A DNA stretch of 64,000 nucleotides. Source: Pseudoselenomonas ruminantium (GTDB lineage: Bacteria > Bacillota > Negativicutes > Selenomonadales > Selenomonadaceae). How positions within the stretch are numbered: position 1 is the first letter of the stretch; every line of letters starts with the position of its first letter. Below are positions 52,848 through 60,451 of this stretch, one piece after another. Where the stretch lies: the NCBI RefSeq assembly GCF_900104055.1, contig NZ_FNJQ01000019.1:1-64000 (forward strand), written 5' to 3'. A program made the position numbers and the translations under genes. The notes under the pieces are model-generated. The model had not been told where the DNA came from and made no database searches. It saw nothing but the letters and a program-made list of their open reading frames with translations.

Positions 52848-52924
52848 GCCCGGTGACGGGTAATATTTTCCTTCATTTTGACAAGTTTGCCAAACGTTAC
52901 GGAAAACATTACCCGTCACCGGGC
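52848..52924. repeat. 77-bp element with 24-bp inverted repeats
   Basis: Left arm 52848-52871 (GCCCGGTGACGGGTAAT then TTTTCC) is complementary to right arm 52901-52924 with one mismatch. The 29-nt centre holds an inner GTTTG/CAAAC repeat. It lies between tRNA-Arg and the 3' end of a convergent gene. It could serve as a bidirectional terminator, but the arms are unusually long and the T-run is weak. Confidence 0.65.
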
Positions 52925-52941
52925 TTAATTTATGCTTTGGC

Positions 52942-53328
52942 TTACTCAATCGGGCAGGAATGTGCTTCGCCGCCTCTTTCTGCCTGGTGCTTGCCCTCGA
53001 ACAGGGCTTCGCTGACTTTGCGCATCAGCTCATCCTGTTCTGCTGCGGCCGAGAAAATCACCTTGTTCTCCGGCGCGGTGCTTTCGTTTTCGAGCTCCGT
53101 GATGGAAAGCTGCAATCGATGACTTTTGTCCTTGCGGAAGGAATAATTCATCCGGGTGGCCAGCCATTCCGTGATCATTTCGATGTTCTGGAAGGATGCG
53201 ACCTTGTTGTAATCCTTGTAAACTTCTGCTGCCAGTCCGGCGGCTTTTTTTTTGTCGCTGGTCACGCCTACCAGTGAGAACGTTGTGGATTCGCCTTCCG
53301 TGACAAGGCTGTTGATGATATAAAGCAT
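52942..53328 (-). CDS. 128-aa protein, unknown
   Basis: Soluble, charged protein starting MLYIINSLVTEGESTTFSLVGVTSDKKKAAGLAAEVYKDYNKVASFQNIEMI. No recognised motif or signal peptide. Start ATG 53328 follows AGAGAAGG. It has its own good promoter, TTGACA-16-TACAAT. The head resembles small proteins that handle an instrument-like VGVTSDKKKA repeat, but I cannot assign a family. Confidence 0.72.
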   Translation of the reverse strand: MLYIINSLVTEGESTTFSLVGVTSDKKKAAGLAAEVYKDYNKVASFQNIEMITEWLATRMNYSFRKDKSHRLQLSITELENESTAPENKVIFSAAAEQDELMRKVSEALFEGKHQAERGGEAHSCPIE

Positions 53329-53365
53329 GTCAAAACCTTCTCTTTCTTTACAGAATCATGCTTCT

Positions 53366-53393
53366 ATTGTAGCAGATAAAGATTTGCTGTCAA
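53366..53393 (-). promoter_or_regulatory. promoter of the 128-aa protein gene
   Basis: On the minus strand: TTGACA (53388-53393), 16 bp, TACAAT (53366-53371). The remaining gap to 53754 is AT-rich and holds the dtpT promoter and a GGACATATGTCT site. Confidence 0.65.
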
Positions 53394-53579
53394 ATTGTGT
53401 AAAGTTTGTTTCACGGACAAATGTAGTATTGTGTGTATACATAGCGTGGACATAAGGGCTGAATGTATATCTTATATTACATGTTTACATTTGCAAATAT
53501 TTTTTTGTGTTATTTTTCTTGCACAACCATCACTTATAAAGTATATATGATAGACTTTGAAAATTTGCTTGCATAAAAA

Positions 53580-53591
53580 GGACATATGTCT
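53580..53591. promoter_or_regulatory. GGAC-N4-GTCY palindrome upstream of dtpT
   Basis: GGACATATGTCT, containing the perfect palindrome GACATATGTC. The centre lies about 103.5 bp upstream of the predicted dtpT start, in helical phase with class I Crp/Fnr sites. The same core recurs at 60262-60271, and a GGAC-N4-GTCC site at 56403-56414. Confidence 0.45.
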
Positions 53592-53653
53592 TTGTTTTGC
53601 AGAGGGGAAAAATGTATAGTTGTCCATGTAACAGTTTTTACACATTGCGTCGC

Positions 53654-53682
53654 TTTGCAGATACTTTTATTTATGCTATAAT
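53654..53682 (+). promoter_or_regulatory. dtpT promoter
   Basis: TTTGCA (53654-53659), 17 bp, TATAAT (53677-53682). Confidence 0.55.
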
Positions 53683-53754
53683 GTCTACTCGTAACAAACA
53701 TTGCAATGATGCGATGCTGTGTGTATGTATTTTCGAGAAGTTAGGAGAATGATT

Positions 53755-55245
53755 ATGGTAGAAACGCAACCTGTAAATCGCAAAAAAGCGTTTAATATGC
53801 TTTTCTTCCTGGAATTCTGGGAGCGGTTTGGTTTTTACGGTCTGCAGGCTGTGCTGGCAGGTTTCTTTGTTAAGAGCCTGGGCATGGAAGATGCAGAGTC
53901 CTTTGTAGTATTTGGTGCATTCAGCGCCATGGTATATGGTTATGTATCCATCGGCGGTTTCCTGGGCGATAAGGTGCTGGGAACTCAGCGTACGATCACT
54001 TTGGGGGCCGTGGTGCTCATGATCGGTTACTTCATGATGGGCATGGCTGGTACCAATAAGGATATGGTGTTCCTGGCTCTGGGTGCTATTGCCTGCGGTA
54101 ATGGTATCTTCAAGGCGAACCCGTCCTCACTGCTTTCCAAGCTCTATGAAGGGGCAGAGGAAGAACTGGACAGTGCGTTCACCATGTATTATATGGCCGT
54201 GAACATCGGTTCCTTCATCTCCATGCTGCTGGTGCCGATCATCGGTGCACAGTATGGTCTGGATCTGGGCTTCATGATCTGCGCTATGGGCCTGGTCCTG
54301 GCTATTGGTGGTTTCATCAGCTTCCGTTATCTGGTACGGGGCATTGACTCCCCGGCTGGTGCGGAGAAGCTTTCCGTTACGAAGCTGGCTGTGGTTATCG
54401 CTGGCGTGGTCGCAATGACCTTCATTTCCAGCTGGCTCCTTTCGCATCTGTCCGTAGCTCATTGGCTGCTGCTGATCATCGGCATCCTGGTATACGGCGT
54501 ATTCTTCAAGATGATCATCCAGTCCAAGGGCGCAACCCGCAGCCATATGATTGCGGCCATGATCCTGATCGTGGAAGCTATCGTGTTCTTCACGCTTTAC
54601 AATCAGATGCCGACGTCCCTGAACTTCTTTGCCATCAAGAACGTGGAGCACAGCATCATGGGCATCAATATTCCCGATGCGCAGGTGTTCCAGACACTCA
54701 ATCCGTTCTGGATCATGCTGGCCAGCCCTGTCCTGGCATTCATGTATTCCCGTTTTGGCAGCCAGGGCAAGGACCTGTCCATGCCGGCTAAGTTTGCACT
54801 GGGCATGCTGTTGACGGCAGGTTCCTTCTTAGTAGTAGGTTTCTCTGCTAACTTTGCCAGCGAAGGCGGTATCGTTTCTGCCTGGTGGCTGGTTGGTTCT
54901 TACTTCCTGAGCTCCATCGGCGAGCTCCTGATCAGTGGTCTTGGCTTGTCCATGATTTCCAAACTCGTGCCGCAGAAGCTGATTGGCTTCCTGATGGGTG
55001 CCTGGTTCCTGACCACGGCTATTTCCTCCATCATCGGTGGCTGGGTGGCAAGCCTCACGGCTGTGCCGAAGGATGTTACGGATCCTGTCCTGACGTTGGG
55101 CGTATATTCTGACGTCTTCACGCAGATTGGTCTCGTAACCCTGGGGGTGACGGTTGTTATGGCCGCTACGGTGCCGCTCCTCAACAAACTCATCAACAAG
55201 CAGGATGAGGAAGAGGTTACGGCAGAACCTGCTTTGGAAAAATAA
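53755..55245 (+). CDS. dtpT: POT-family proton-dependent oligopeptide transporter
   Basis: Inner-membrane di-/tripeptide:H+ symporter, 496 aa with about 14 TM segments. The POT signature EFWERFGFYGLQAV lies at ~19-32 (ExxERFxYYG type), and a later GIFKANPSSLLSKLY block is conserved in the family. Start ATG 53755, 7 nt from TAGGAG; the earlier ATG 53749 is too close. Strong codon bias suggests high expression. Monocistronic, with a long regulated-looking upstream region. Confidence 0.92.
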   Translation: MVETQPVNRKKAFNMLFFLEFWERFGFYGLQAVLAGFFVKSLGMEDAESFVVFGAFSAMVYGYVSIGGFLGDKVLGTQRTITLGAVVLMIGYFMMGMAGTNKDMVFLALGAIACGNGIFKANPSSLLSKLYEGAEEELDSAFTMYYMAVNIGSFISMLLVPIIGAQYGLDLGFMICAMGLVLAIGGFISFRYLVRGIDSPAGAEKLSVTKLAVVIAGVVAMTFISSWLLSHLSVAHWLLLIIGILVYGVFFKMIIQSKGATRSHMIAAMILIVEAIVFFTLYNQMPTSLNFFAIKNVEHSIMGINIPDAQVFQTLNPFWIMLASPVLAFMYSRFGSQGKDLSMPAKFALGMLLTAGSFLVVGFSANFASEGGIVSAWWLVGSYFLSSIGELLISGLGLSMISKLVPQKLIGFLMGAWFLTTAISSIIGGWVASLTAVPKDVTDPVLTLGVYSDVFTQIGLVTLGVTVVMAATVPLLNKLINKQDEEEVTAEPALEK

Positions 55246-55259
55246 TTTTTCAATAGGTA

Positions 55260-55288
55260 TTGACACATGCTTTCGCAATCGCTATAAT
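55260..55288 (+). promoter_or_regulatory. consensus promoter of a three-tRNA operon
   Basis: TTGACA (55260-55265), 17 bp, TATAAT (55283-55288): perfect consensus. Confidence 0.88.
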
Positions 55289-55319
55289 AATATATGTTGA
55301 TTGCGGAAGCAATTATCGT

Positions 55320-55397
55320 GACTCAGTAGCTCAGTTGGATTAGAGTATTTGACTACGAATCAAAGGGTCGGGGGTTCGAGTCCCTCCTGGGTCACCA
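55320..55397 (+). tRNA. tRNA-Arg(ACG)
   Basis: Acceptor GACTCAG/CTGGGTC, anticodon ACG, CCA encoded. Confidence 0.95.
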
Positions 55398-55410
55398 TTT
55401 TTTTTATAAT

Positions 55411-55487
55411 GGGGTTATAGCTCAGTTGGTTAGAGTGTCTCGTTGACATCGAGGAGGTCACAGATTCGAATTCTGTTAACCCCACCA
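55411..55487 (+). tRNA. tRNA-Val(GAC)
   Basis: Acceptor GGGGTTA/TAACCCC, anticodon GAC, CCA encoded. Confidence 0.95.
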
Positions 55488-55490
55488 TTT

Positions 55491-55567
55491 GCTCGCCTAG
55501 CTCAGTTGGCTAGAGCATCTCCGTCACATGGAGGGGGTCTGGGGTTCGAATCCCTAGGCGAGCACCA
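55491..55567 (+). tRNA. tRNA-Val(CAC)
   Basis: Acceptor GCTCGCC/GGCGAGC, loop GTCACAT giving anticodon CAC, CCA encoded; 3 nt after tRNA-Val(GAC). Confidence 0.93.
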
Positions 55568-55579
55568 GATAGAGATATG

Positions 55580-55616
55580 CAGGAAATTTATCAGTTTGAT
55601 AAGTTTCCTGTTTTTG
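55580..55616 (+). terminator. terminator of the three-tRNA operon
   Basis: CAGGAAATTTATCA pairs with TGATAAGTTTCCTG (one mismatch), followed by TTTTT. Confidence 0.88.
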
Positions 55617-55631
55617 TATATATGCGGTTCA

Positions 55632-55666
55632 TGAAAAAATCCCGCCGTTAGCGGCGGGGTTTTTCA
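55632..55666. terminator. terminator of the Crp/Fnr gene
   Basis: TCCCGCCG/CGGCGGGG stem with TTAG loop, A-run on the left and T-run on the right; serves the minus-strand gene and backs up the tRNA terminator. Confidence 0.85.
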
Positions 55667-55669
55667 TAT

Positions 55670-56320
55670 TCACTCGTCCACAAAGGAGTCCTTGAGGGCC
55701 TGCTGCTGTTCTTTGTTCATGGTGATTTTGCCATGGAGCAGGGTGATGAGCCCTGCTTCTTTTAATTTGAGTACGCCGCGGTTGACGGTCTTCACGCTGG
55801 TGCCGATGTCGTCGGCAATCTGCTGGCGGCTCGTGTGCAGGATGAAGAGGTCGGTTTCGATATCGCCGAGGCGTTTCAAGAGATAGCTGTGCAGGCGTTC
55901 GAGGCTCGGCAGGAATTTGATGCGCCCTGCTTCATTGGAGGTGGGATACATCTTGGCAGCCAACATACGGGCGACGGCTACGGCGAATTCGTTGTCCAGA
56001 TGCATCCACTGGATGAAGGTTTCGGCGCGCATGGCGATGACCTCGCAGGTGCTGTCCGCTTCGTTGGTGGCGGCATAGACGCTCTTGCCGGCCAGCACGT
56101 CCAGGTCGCCGATGATGTCAGCTTCGCCCAGGGCGGCAAAGGTATAGCGCTGCCCGCTGGCGAATTCGTTGCTGACGCGGGTGCTGCCCCGGGTGATCAG
56201 GTAGACGTGTTTGGCATCCTCGCCTTTGCGCACGATGGTCTCGCCGTTCATATAGGTCCTGTGGGTGGTCTGGCGCCGGATTTCCTCTGGCATATGGGAC
56301 AGGATGAAATCTAAATCCAT
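55670..56320 (-). CDS. Crp/Fnr-family transcriptional regulator
   Basis: A 216-aa regulator. N-terminal cyclic nucleotide-type sensor fold (GETIVRKGEDAKHVYLITRGSTRVSNEFASGQRYTFAALGEADIIGDLDVLAGK, ~25-85) and C-terminal winged HTH (TSRQQIADDIGTSVKTVNRGVLKLKEAGLI, ~163-195). No Fe-S cysteines at the FNR positions. The recognition helix SVKTVNRGVLKL keeps the Arg of CRP (RETVGR) but has Lys for its Glu, so a site other than TGTGA is expected. The divergent purine permease gene shares its promoter region. Ligand unknown. Confidence 0.9.
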   Translation of the reverse strand: MDLDFILSHMPEEIRRQTTHRTYMNGETIVRKGEDAKHVYLITRGSTRVSNEFASGQRYTFAALGEADIIGDLDVLAGKSVYAATNEADSTCEVIAMRAETFIQWMHLDNEFAVAVARMLAAKMYPTSNEAGRIKFLPSLERLHSYLLKRLGDIETDLFILHTSRQQIADDIGTSVKTVNRGVLKLKEAGLITLLHGKITMNKEQQQALKDSFVDE

Positions 56321-56363
56321 AGTCGATATCCTTTCTGTAGTGAGCTGAAAATTTTATTCATTT

Positions 56364-56443
56364 ATTATATAGCATTTTTTTATGGAAAAAAAGGACATAT
56401 TTGGACGAATGTCCTTTTTTTTTATGGGGTAAATAGATACAAT
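56364..56443. promoter_or_regulatory. divergent promoter region with overlapping GGAC-N4 sites
   Basis: Plus -10 TACAAT (56438-56443); minus -10 TATAAT (56364-56369); neither has a real -35. GGACGAATGTCC (56403-56414) is centred 41.5 bp before the predicted plus start. GGACATATTTGG (56393-56404) is centred 41.5 bp before the predicted minus start. AAAAAAAGGACAT (56386-56398) and its complement (56409-56421) also form a long inverted repeat. Confidence 0.5.
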
Positions 56444-56481
56444 GGTTGTGAAATGATAAAAATGAAGGGAGAGTGCGAAGC

Positions 56482-57762
56482 ATGCGGAATTTGTTTGGTC
56501 ATGCCCTGAACCATCCTAAGGTTTGGCAACGGGAGATTGTGTCTGGCATTACAGCATTTTTTGCAATCTCTTATATCATAATCGTCAATCCCCTGATCCT
56601 GGCGGATGCGGGTATTCCGGTGGAATTGTCCGTCTTTGCCACGATCTTTTCTTCGGTGATTGGCTGCCTGCTGATGGCCTTTGTGGCCAATGCCCCGATT
56701 GTACTTACCCCTGGCATGGGGATAAATGCCTTCTTTACTTACACGATCTGTGTGCAGATGGGGCTCAGCTGGCATGAGGCGCTGGCGATTTCTTTGCTGT
56801 CCGGTGTGATCTTTGCGCTGGTGGCTTGTACGCCTTTGGCGGGCAAGCTCAGCCGGGCGGTGCCGCCTTCGCTGAAATGTGCGATTACCGTTGGCATCGG
56901 CCTGTTCCTCGTGGAGATCGGTCTGGAGAAAGCCCAGCTGATCCGCCGGGGCACGAATTCGATCATCGAACTGGGATCGCTGACCAATCCTGCGGCACTG
57001 CTGGCCATCTTTGGCCTGATCCTGAGCCTGGGGCTGTATCTGCGGAATGTGATGGGCAGTTTCTTTATTGCCATCATAGCCACCAGTGTGCTGGGGTATT
57101 TCCTGGGTGTCAGTGAAGCCAGCCAGATCAGCGTGAATCTGGCATCGGTCAGCGATTATCCGCAGCTTCTGCTGCAGGCGGATTTTTCCCGGTTGCTGAG
57201 CATTCCCTTCTTGCTGGCAGTCTTTTCCATGTCGATGATCATGGTCTTTGAAACCATGGGGCTGCTCGAAGGCATCCTGCCCAATCAGGCCAAGTTTGCG
57301 AAGACCTTCAAGGGGTCGGCTATCACGACGATTCTTTCCAGTGTGATGGGCACGAGTCCGACGGTGGCGGCAGCGGAGAGCGCAGCCGGCATTGCCAGTG
57401 GCGGGCGCACGGGACTGATGGCGCTGACAGCGTCTGTCCTGTTTATTCTTTCTTTGTTCTTCATTCCCCTGCTTGCATATGTGCCGGCGGCAGCGATTGC
57501 CCCGGTAATCATCATCACGGGAGCCATGATGATGCAGCAGCTTAAATATATGACGTTTGACGATTTTTCCGAGTGGTTCCCGGCATTTCTGGTGGTGGTG
57601 CTGATTCCTCTTTCGGGCAGTATTTCGACTGGCCTGGCATTCGGCTTCGCCGCCTACCCCCTCCTGAAATTCCTGAGCGGCAATGGACGTGAGGTTCATG
57701 CGCTCAGCTATGTTCTGGGCTTTCTTTTCCTCTTGAATCTTGTTTTCCAGGCAAGGTTCTAG
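56482..57762 (+). CDS. AzgA-type (NCS2) purine permease
   Basis: Inner-membrane adenine/guanine/hypoxanthine:H+ symporter, 426 aa with about 12-13 TM segments. Family motifs TPGMGINAFFTYTICVQMG (~79), a Glu-rich ETMGLLEG (~260) and GTSPTVAAAESAAGIASGGRTG (~295) are those of the PbuG/AdeP group, distinct from the PbuX group at 1548. Start ATG 56482, 10 nt from AAGGGAGAG; the GTG at 56473 is too close. Divergent from the Crp/Fnr gene and possibly controlled by it. Confidence 0.9.
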   Translation: MRNLFGHALNHPKVWQREIVSGITAFFAISYIIIVNPLILADAGIPVELSVFATIFSSVIGCLLMAFVANAPIVLTPGMGINAFFTYTICVQMGLSWHEALAISLLSGVIFALVACTPLAGKLSRAVPPSLKCAITVGIGLFLVEIGLEKAQLIRRGTNSIIELGSLTNPAALLAIFGLILSLGLYLRNVMGSFFIAIIATSVLGYFLGVSEASQISVNLASVSDYPQLLLQADFSRLLSIPFLLAVFSMSMIMVFETMGLLEGILPNQAKFAKTFKGSAITTILSSVMGTSPTVAAAESAAGIASGGRTGLMALTASVLFILSLFFIPLLAYVPAAAIAPVIIITGAMMMQQLKYMTFDDFSEWFPAFLVVVLIPLSGSISTGLAFGFAAYPLLKFLSGNGREVHALSYVLGFLFLLNLVFQARF

Positions 57763-57781
57763 AATTTACATAAAGCTTTTG

Positions 57782-57832
57782 GCAAAAGGCTCTATTTTGT
57801 TCCTGCAAGACAAAATAGAGCCTTTTGCTTTG
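57782..57832 (+). terminator. hairpin after the purine permease
   Basis: A 19-bp perfect stem (57782-57800 with 57810-57828) around a 9-nt loop. The T-run is short, but the stem is the longest simple one in the window. Confidence 0.75.
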
Positions 57833-57918
57833 CAGGATTTTTCTCTGTACCTGTAGTATAATATAGTTAGTATACCTATGGGCGGAATACAAACTCACAC
57901 AGTAAAGAAGGCGATATT

Positions 57919-59622
57919 GTGGATGAAAAAACTGTGATGTTAATCGTAGATGACGTGGAAATAAACCGGGTGGTGCTGACTCAGTTTTTCCAGGATGATT
58001 ATGAGATCATCGAGGCCGAGAATGGCCAGGAGGCCCTGCAGGCCATTGCCGAAAACAAGGTCGGCATCGTGCTGGTGGACCTGGTCATGCCGGTCATGGA
58101 TGGCTTTCAGGTGCTGGCGTTCATGAAACAGAACAGCCAGTATGCGGGCATCCCTGTGGTGGTCATGACGGCCAACAATGATGGGGATAGCGAGGCGCGG
58201 GCTATGGAGATGGGGGCGGCTGATTTCATCACCAAACCTTATAATCCGACTATCGTGCGCTGCCGCATCCGGAATGTCATGGCGCGGGAGGAAAATGAGT
58301 GGCGTCGGGCTGCTCAGGCGGCGCAGAACCGCCAGCTGGCCGAGATGCATCAATATGTGGAACGGGATGCCCTGACGGGAATCTACAACCGGGAGGCCTT
58401 CTATCGGAAGGCTTCGGAGCGGATGCAGGCGCACTATCAGATTGAGCATAGCATTGTCTATATGGATATCAGCTGTTTCAAGGTGGTCAATGATCTGTTC
58501 CGCATTGAGACGGGGAACCTGGTCCTGAAGACGGCGGCTTATTATCTGGATATCTTCGCCGGTGAGGATGGTATCTGTGCCCGTATTGAGGCCGACCATT
58601 TCGCGCTGTGCATGCCGTCGGCCAAACTGGATATGGATAAATTGATTGCCGGACTGGACAGCACCATACAGTCCCTGGGCATCAGCCACAATGTGCTTTT
58701 CTATGCGGGTGTCTATCCGGTGGATAATGCCTTCCTGCCGGTGGATCAGATGTGTGACCGCGCCCATATGGCCCTCAACCGCATCAAAGGAAAGTATATG
58801 CCGCGCTATATTTTCTATGATAAGGCCATGCGGGACCAGATGATTGAGGAGCAGATGATCGTCCGCAATATGGAATATGCACTGGAGCAGCGGCAGTTCT
58901 TCATTCAGCTGCAGCCGGTGTACGGCCTGCAGGAAAAGCGAGTCATTGCAGCGGAAGCGCTGGTGCGCTGGAATTATCCCAAGGGCATGATTATGCCCGG
59001 CAAATTCATTCCGGTCTTTGAAAAGAACGGTTTTATCGTGCGGCTGGACCGCTTTGTCTGGGAAGAAGCCTGCAGGGTGTTGCGCTCGCAGCTTGATGCG
59101 GGCATCAAGCCGGTGCCGATTTCCGTCAACGTGTCCCGACTGAATTTCTTCAGCCAGGATCTGTTGGCCTTCCTGCAGGGACTAGTGAAGAAATATGAAC
59201 TGCATCCGAAACTGTTGAAGCTGGAAATCACGGAAAGTGCTTATATGGAAAACCCCCATCAGCTCATGGCCATCGTACGGGCCTTCCGGGGCAATGGCTT
59301 CCCGGTCATGATGGACGACTTCGGCAGCGGCTTTTCGTCGCTGTCCATGCTCAAGGACCTGCCGGTGGATGTCTTGAAGATCGATATGGCCTTTGTGCAG
59401 GAAGTGGATAAATCCAGCCGTGCCGGGGCGATCATGGAGACCATCGTGGAACTGGGCAAGCGCCTCAACATGGATGTGGTCGTGGAAGGCGTGGAGACCA
59501 GAGAACAGCTGGAATTCCTGGAGCGCATAGGCTGCCTGGAAGTTCAGGGATATTATTTTTCCAAGCCTTTGGATGTAGACACGTTCAAAGGTTTGATAGC
59601 GAGGAGTCAAGATTTTGATTGA
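57919..59622 (+). CDS. response regulator with degenerate GGDEF and EAL domains
   Basis: A 567-aa cytoplasmic c-di-GMP signalling protein. REC domain 1-125 with phospho-Asp54 (VLVDLVMP) and Lys in ITKPYNP. GGDEF-like domain ~150-300, in which the active loop reads EADHF (~224-228) instead of GGDEF, so cyclase activity is unlikely. EAL domain ~320-560 with EALVRWN (~346), NVSRLNF, LEITESAY, DDFGSGFSS and EGVET all intact, so phosphodiesterase activity is likely. The start codon is GTG. A histidine kinase partner is not in the window. The last 8 nt overlap the next gene. Confidence 0.9.
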   Translation: MDEKTVMLIVDDVEINRVVLTQFFQDDYEIIEAENGQEALQAIAENKVGIVLVDLVMPVMDGFQVLAFMKQNSQYAGIPVVVMTANNDGDSEARAMEMGAADFITKPYNPTIVRCRIRNVMAREENEWRRAAQAAQNRQLAEMHQYVERDALTGIYNREAFYRKASERMQAHYQIEHSIVYMDISCFKVVNDLFRIETGNLVLKTAAYYLDIFAGEDGICARIEADHFALCMPSAKLDMDKLIAGLDSTIQSLGISHNVLFYAGVYPVDNAFLPVDQMCDRAHMALNRIKGKYMPRYIFYDKAMRDQMIEEQMIVRNMEYALEQRQFFIQLQPVYGLQEKRVIAAEALVRWNYPKGMIMPGKFIPVFEKNGFIVRLDRFVWEEACRVLRSQLDAGIKPVPISVNVSRLNFFSQDLLAFLQGLVKKYELHPKLLKLEITESAYMENPHQLMAIVRAFRGNGFPVMMDDFGSGFSSLSMLKDLPVDVLKIDMAFVQEVDKSSRAGAIMETIVELGKRLNMDVVVEGVETREQLEFLERIGCLEVQGYYFSKPLDVDTFKGLIARSQDFD

Positions 59623-60256
59623 AAAAAAAGCCGTTATCTTTGATATGGATGGGGTAATCATCGACAGTGAACCCATCCACAGCCGGGTGAAAATGGATAC
59701 ATTTGCCCACTTTGGACTTCCCTTTGATGAAGCGGATTTGGTCCACTATATGGGACGCACGAGCCGGGTGATATTCGAAGACACCTTGCAGAAGCATGGC
59801 CGTACGGACGTCACGGCTGCTGATATGGCCGCCTATAAGCATGACCACTATCTGGAGGTGCTGGAAAGCGGTGAGATTGAGCCGGTACCGGGTTCGGTGG
59901 AGTTCATCCAAAGGCTGCATGCCGCAGGCATTCCACTGGCGCTGGCCACGTCGTCCAATGTACGCGCCATGAATGCGGTGTTGGATAACTTTGGCATCCG
60001 GCAGTATTTCACCTCCATCCTTTCCGGCGGCGAACTGCCCGAAAGCAAGCCGCATCCGGCCATCTACCTGATCAGCGCCCAGCGTCTGGGCGTGAAGCCG
60101 GAGGACTGCATGGTGGTGGAGGATACCACTAACGGTATCCGGGCGGCCAAGGCCGCCGGCATGTACTGCGTGGCCTACCGGAATCCGAATTCCGGCGAGC
60201 AGGACCTGTCCCTGGCTGATGAGATAGTGGATGATTTTCGTAAAATAAATGTGTAA
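59615..60256 (+). CDS. HAD hydrolase, beta-phosphoglucomutase-like
   Basis: A 213-aa haloacid dehalogenase-superfamily enzyme. Nucleophile motif FDMDGVIIDSEPIHS (~8-22), LATSSNVRAMNAVLDNFGI (~108), SKPHPAIYLISAQRLG (~142) and VVEDTTNGIRAAKAAGM (~168). The layout matches the beta-PGM/YhcW-like subgroup with a helical cap; it could be a sugar-phosphate phosphatase or a mutase. The start codon is TTG at 59615, 8 nt from GAGGAG, overlapping the end of the EAL gene. Confidence 0.85.
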   Translation: MIEKKAVIFDMDGVIIDSEPIHSRVKMDTFAHFGLPFDEADLVHYMGRTSRVIFEDTLQKHGRTDVTAADMAAYKHDHYLEVLESGEIEPVPGSVEFIQRLHAAGIPLALATSSNVRAMNAVLDNFGIRQYFTSILSGGELPESKPHPAIYLISAQRLGVKPEDCMVVEDTTNGIRAAKAAGMYCVAYRNPNSGEQDLSLADEIVDDFRKINV

Positions 60257-60261
60257 TTAGT

Positions 60262-60271
60262 GACATATGTC
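60262..60271. promoter_or_regulatory. GACATATGTC palindrome
   Basis: Perfect 10-bp palindrome, the same as in the dtpT upstream region. It abuts a TTGACA (60274-60279)-17-GACAAT pair, but the HAD terminator hairpin covers that region, so its use is uncertain. Confidence 0.35.
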
Positions 60272-60280
60272 TCTTGACAG

Positions 60281-60321
60281 CACTGCCCTCTTTGGCGACA
60301 ATAGGAGGGCAGTGTTTTTTT
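60281..60321 (+). terminator. terminator after the HAD gene
   Basis: CACTGCCCTC/GAGGGCAGTG 10-bp stem followed by seven T. Confidence 0.9.
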
Positions 60322-60335
60322 ACGTGGAAATGTAA

Positions 60336-60387
60336 TGAAAACATTTTCAAAACGTGAAAACACGCTGAAACGATTTTCCTCTATACT
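60336..60387 (+). promoter_or_regulatory. PTS promoter region with cre-like site
   Basis: TGAAAACATTTTCA (60336-60349) differs from the catabolite-responsive element consensus at one fixed base. CGTGAAAACACG (60353-60364) is a second palindrome. A TATACT (60382-60387) is the likely -10; no good -35 is seen, which suggests control by an activator or CcpA-like factor. Confidence 0.5.
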
Positions 60388-60451
60388 ATAACCATAGCAA
60401 GGGAGAACCGGGCAAGGGGTTCTCAATCAGAGAGAAAGAAAGGGAATCATC

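Noticed and set aside
60274-60302. TTGACA-17-GACAAT as a promoter for the PTS gene
   Set aside because: The hexamers match well, but a strong intrinsic terminator (60281-60321) covers the spacer and start region, so it is unlikely to drive the PTS gene; the -10 at 60382 is preferred.
60365-60378. TGAAACGATTTTCC as a second cre site
   Set aside because: It lacks one base of the required spacing; only 60336-60349 fits the consensus length.
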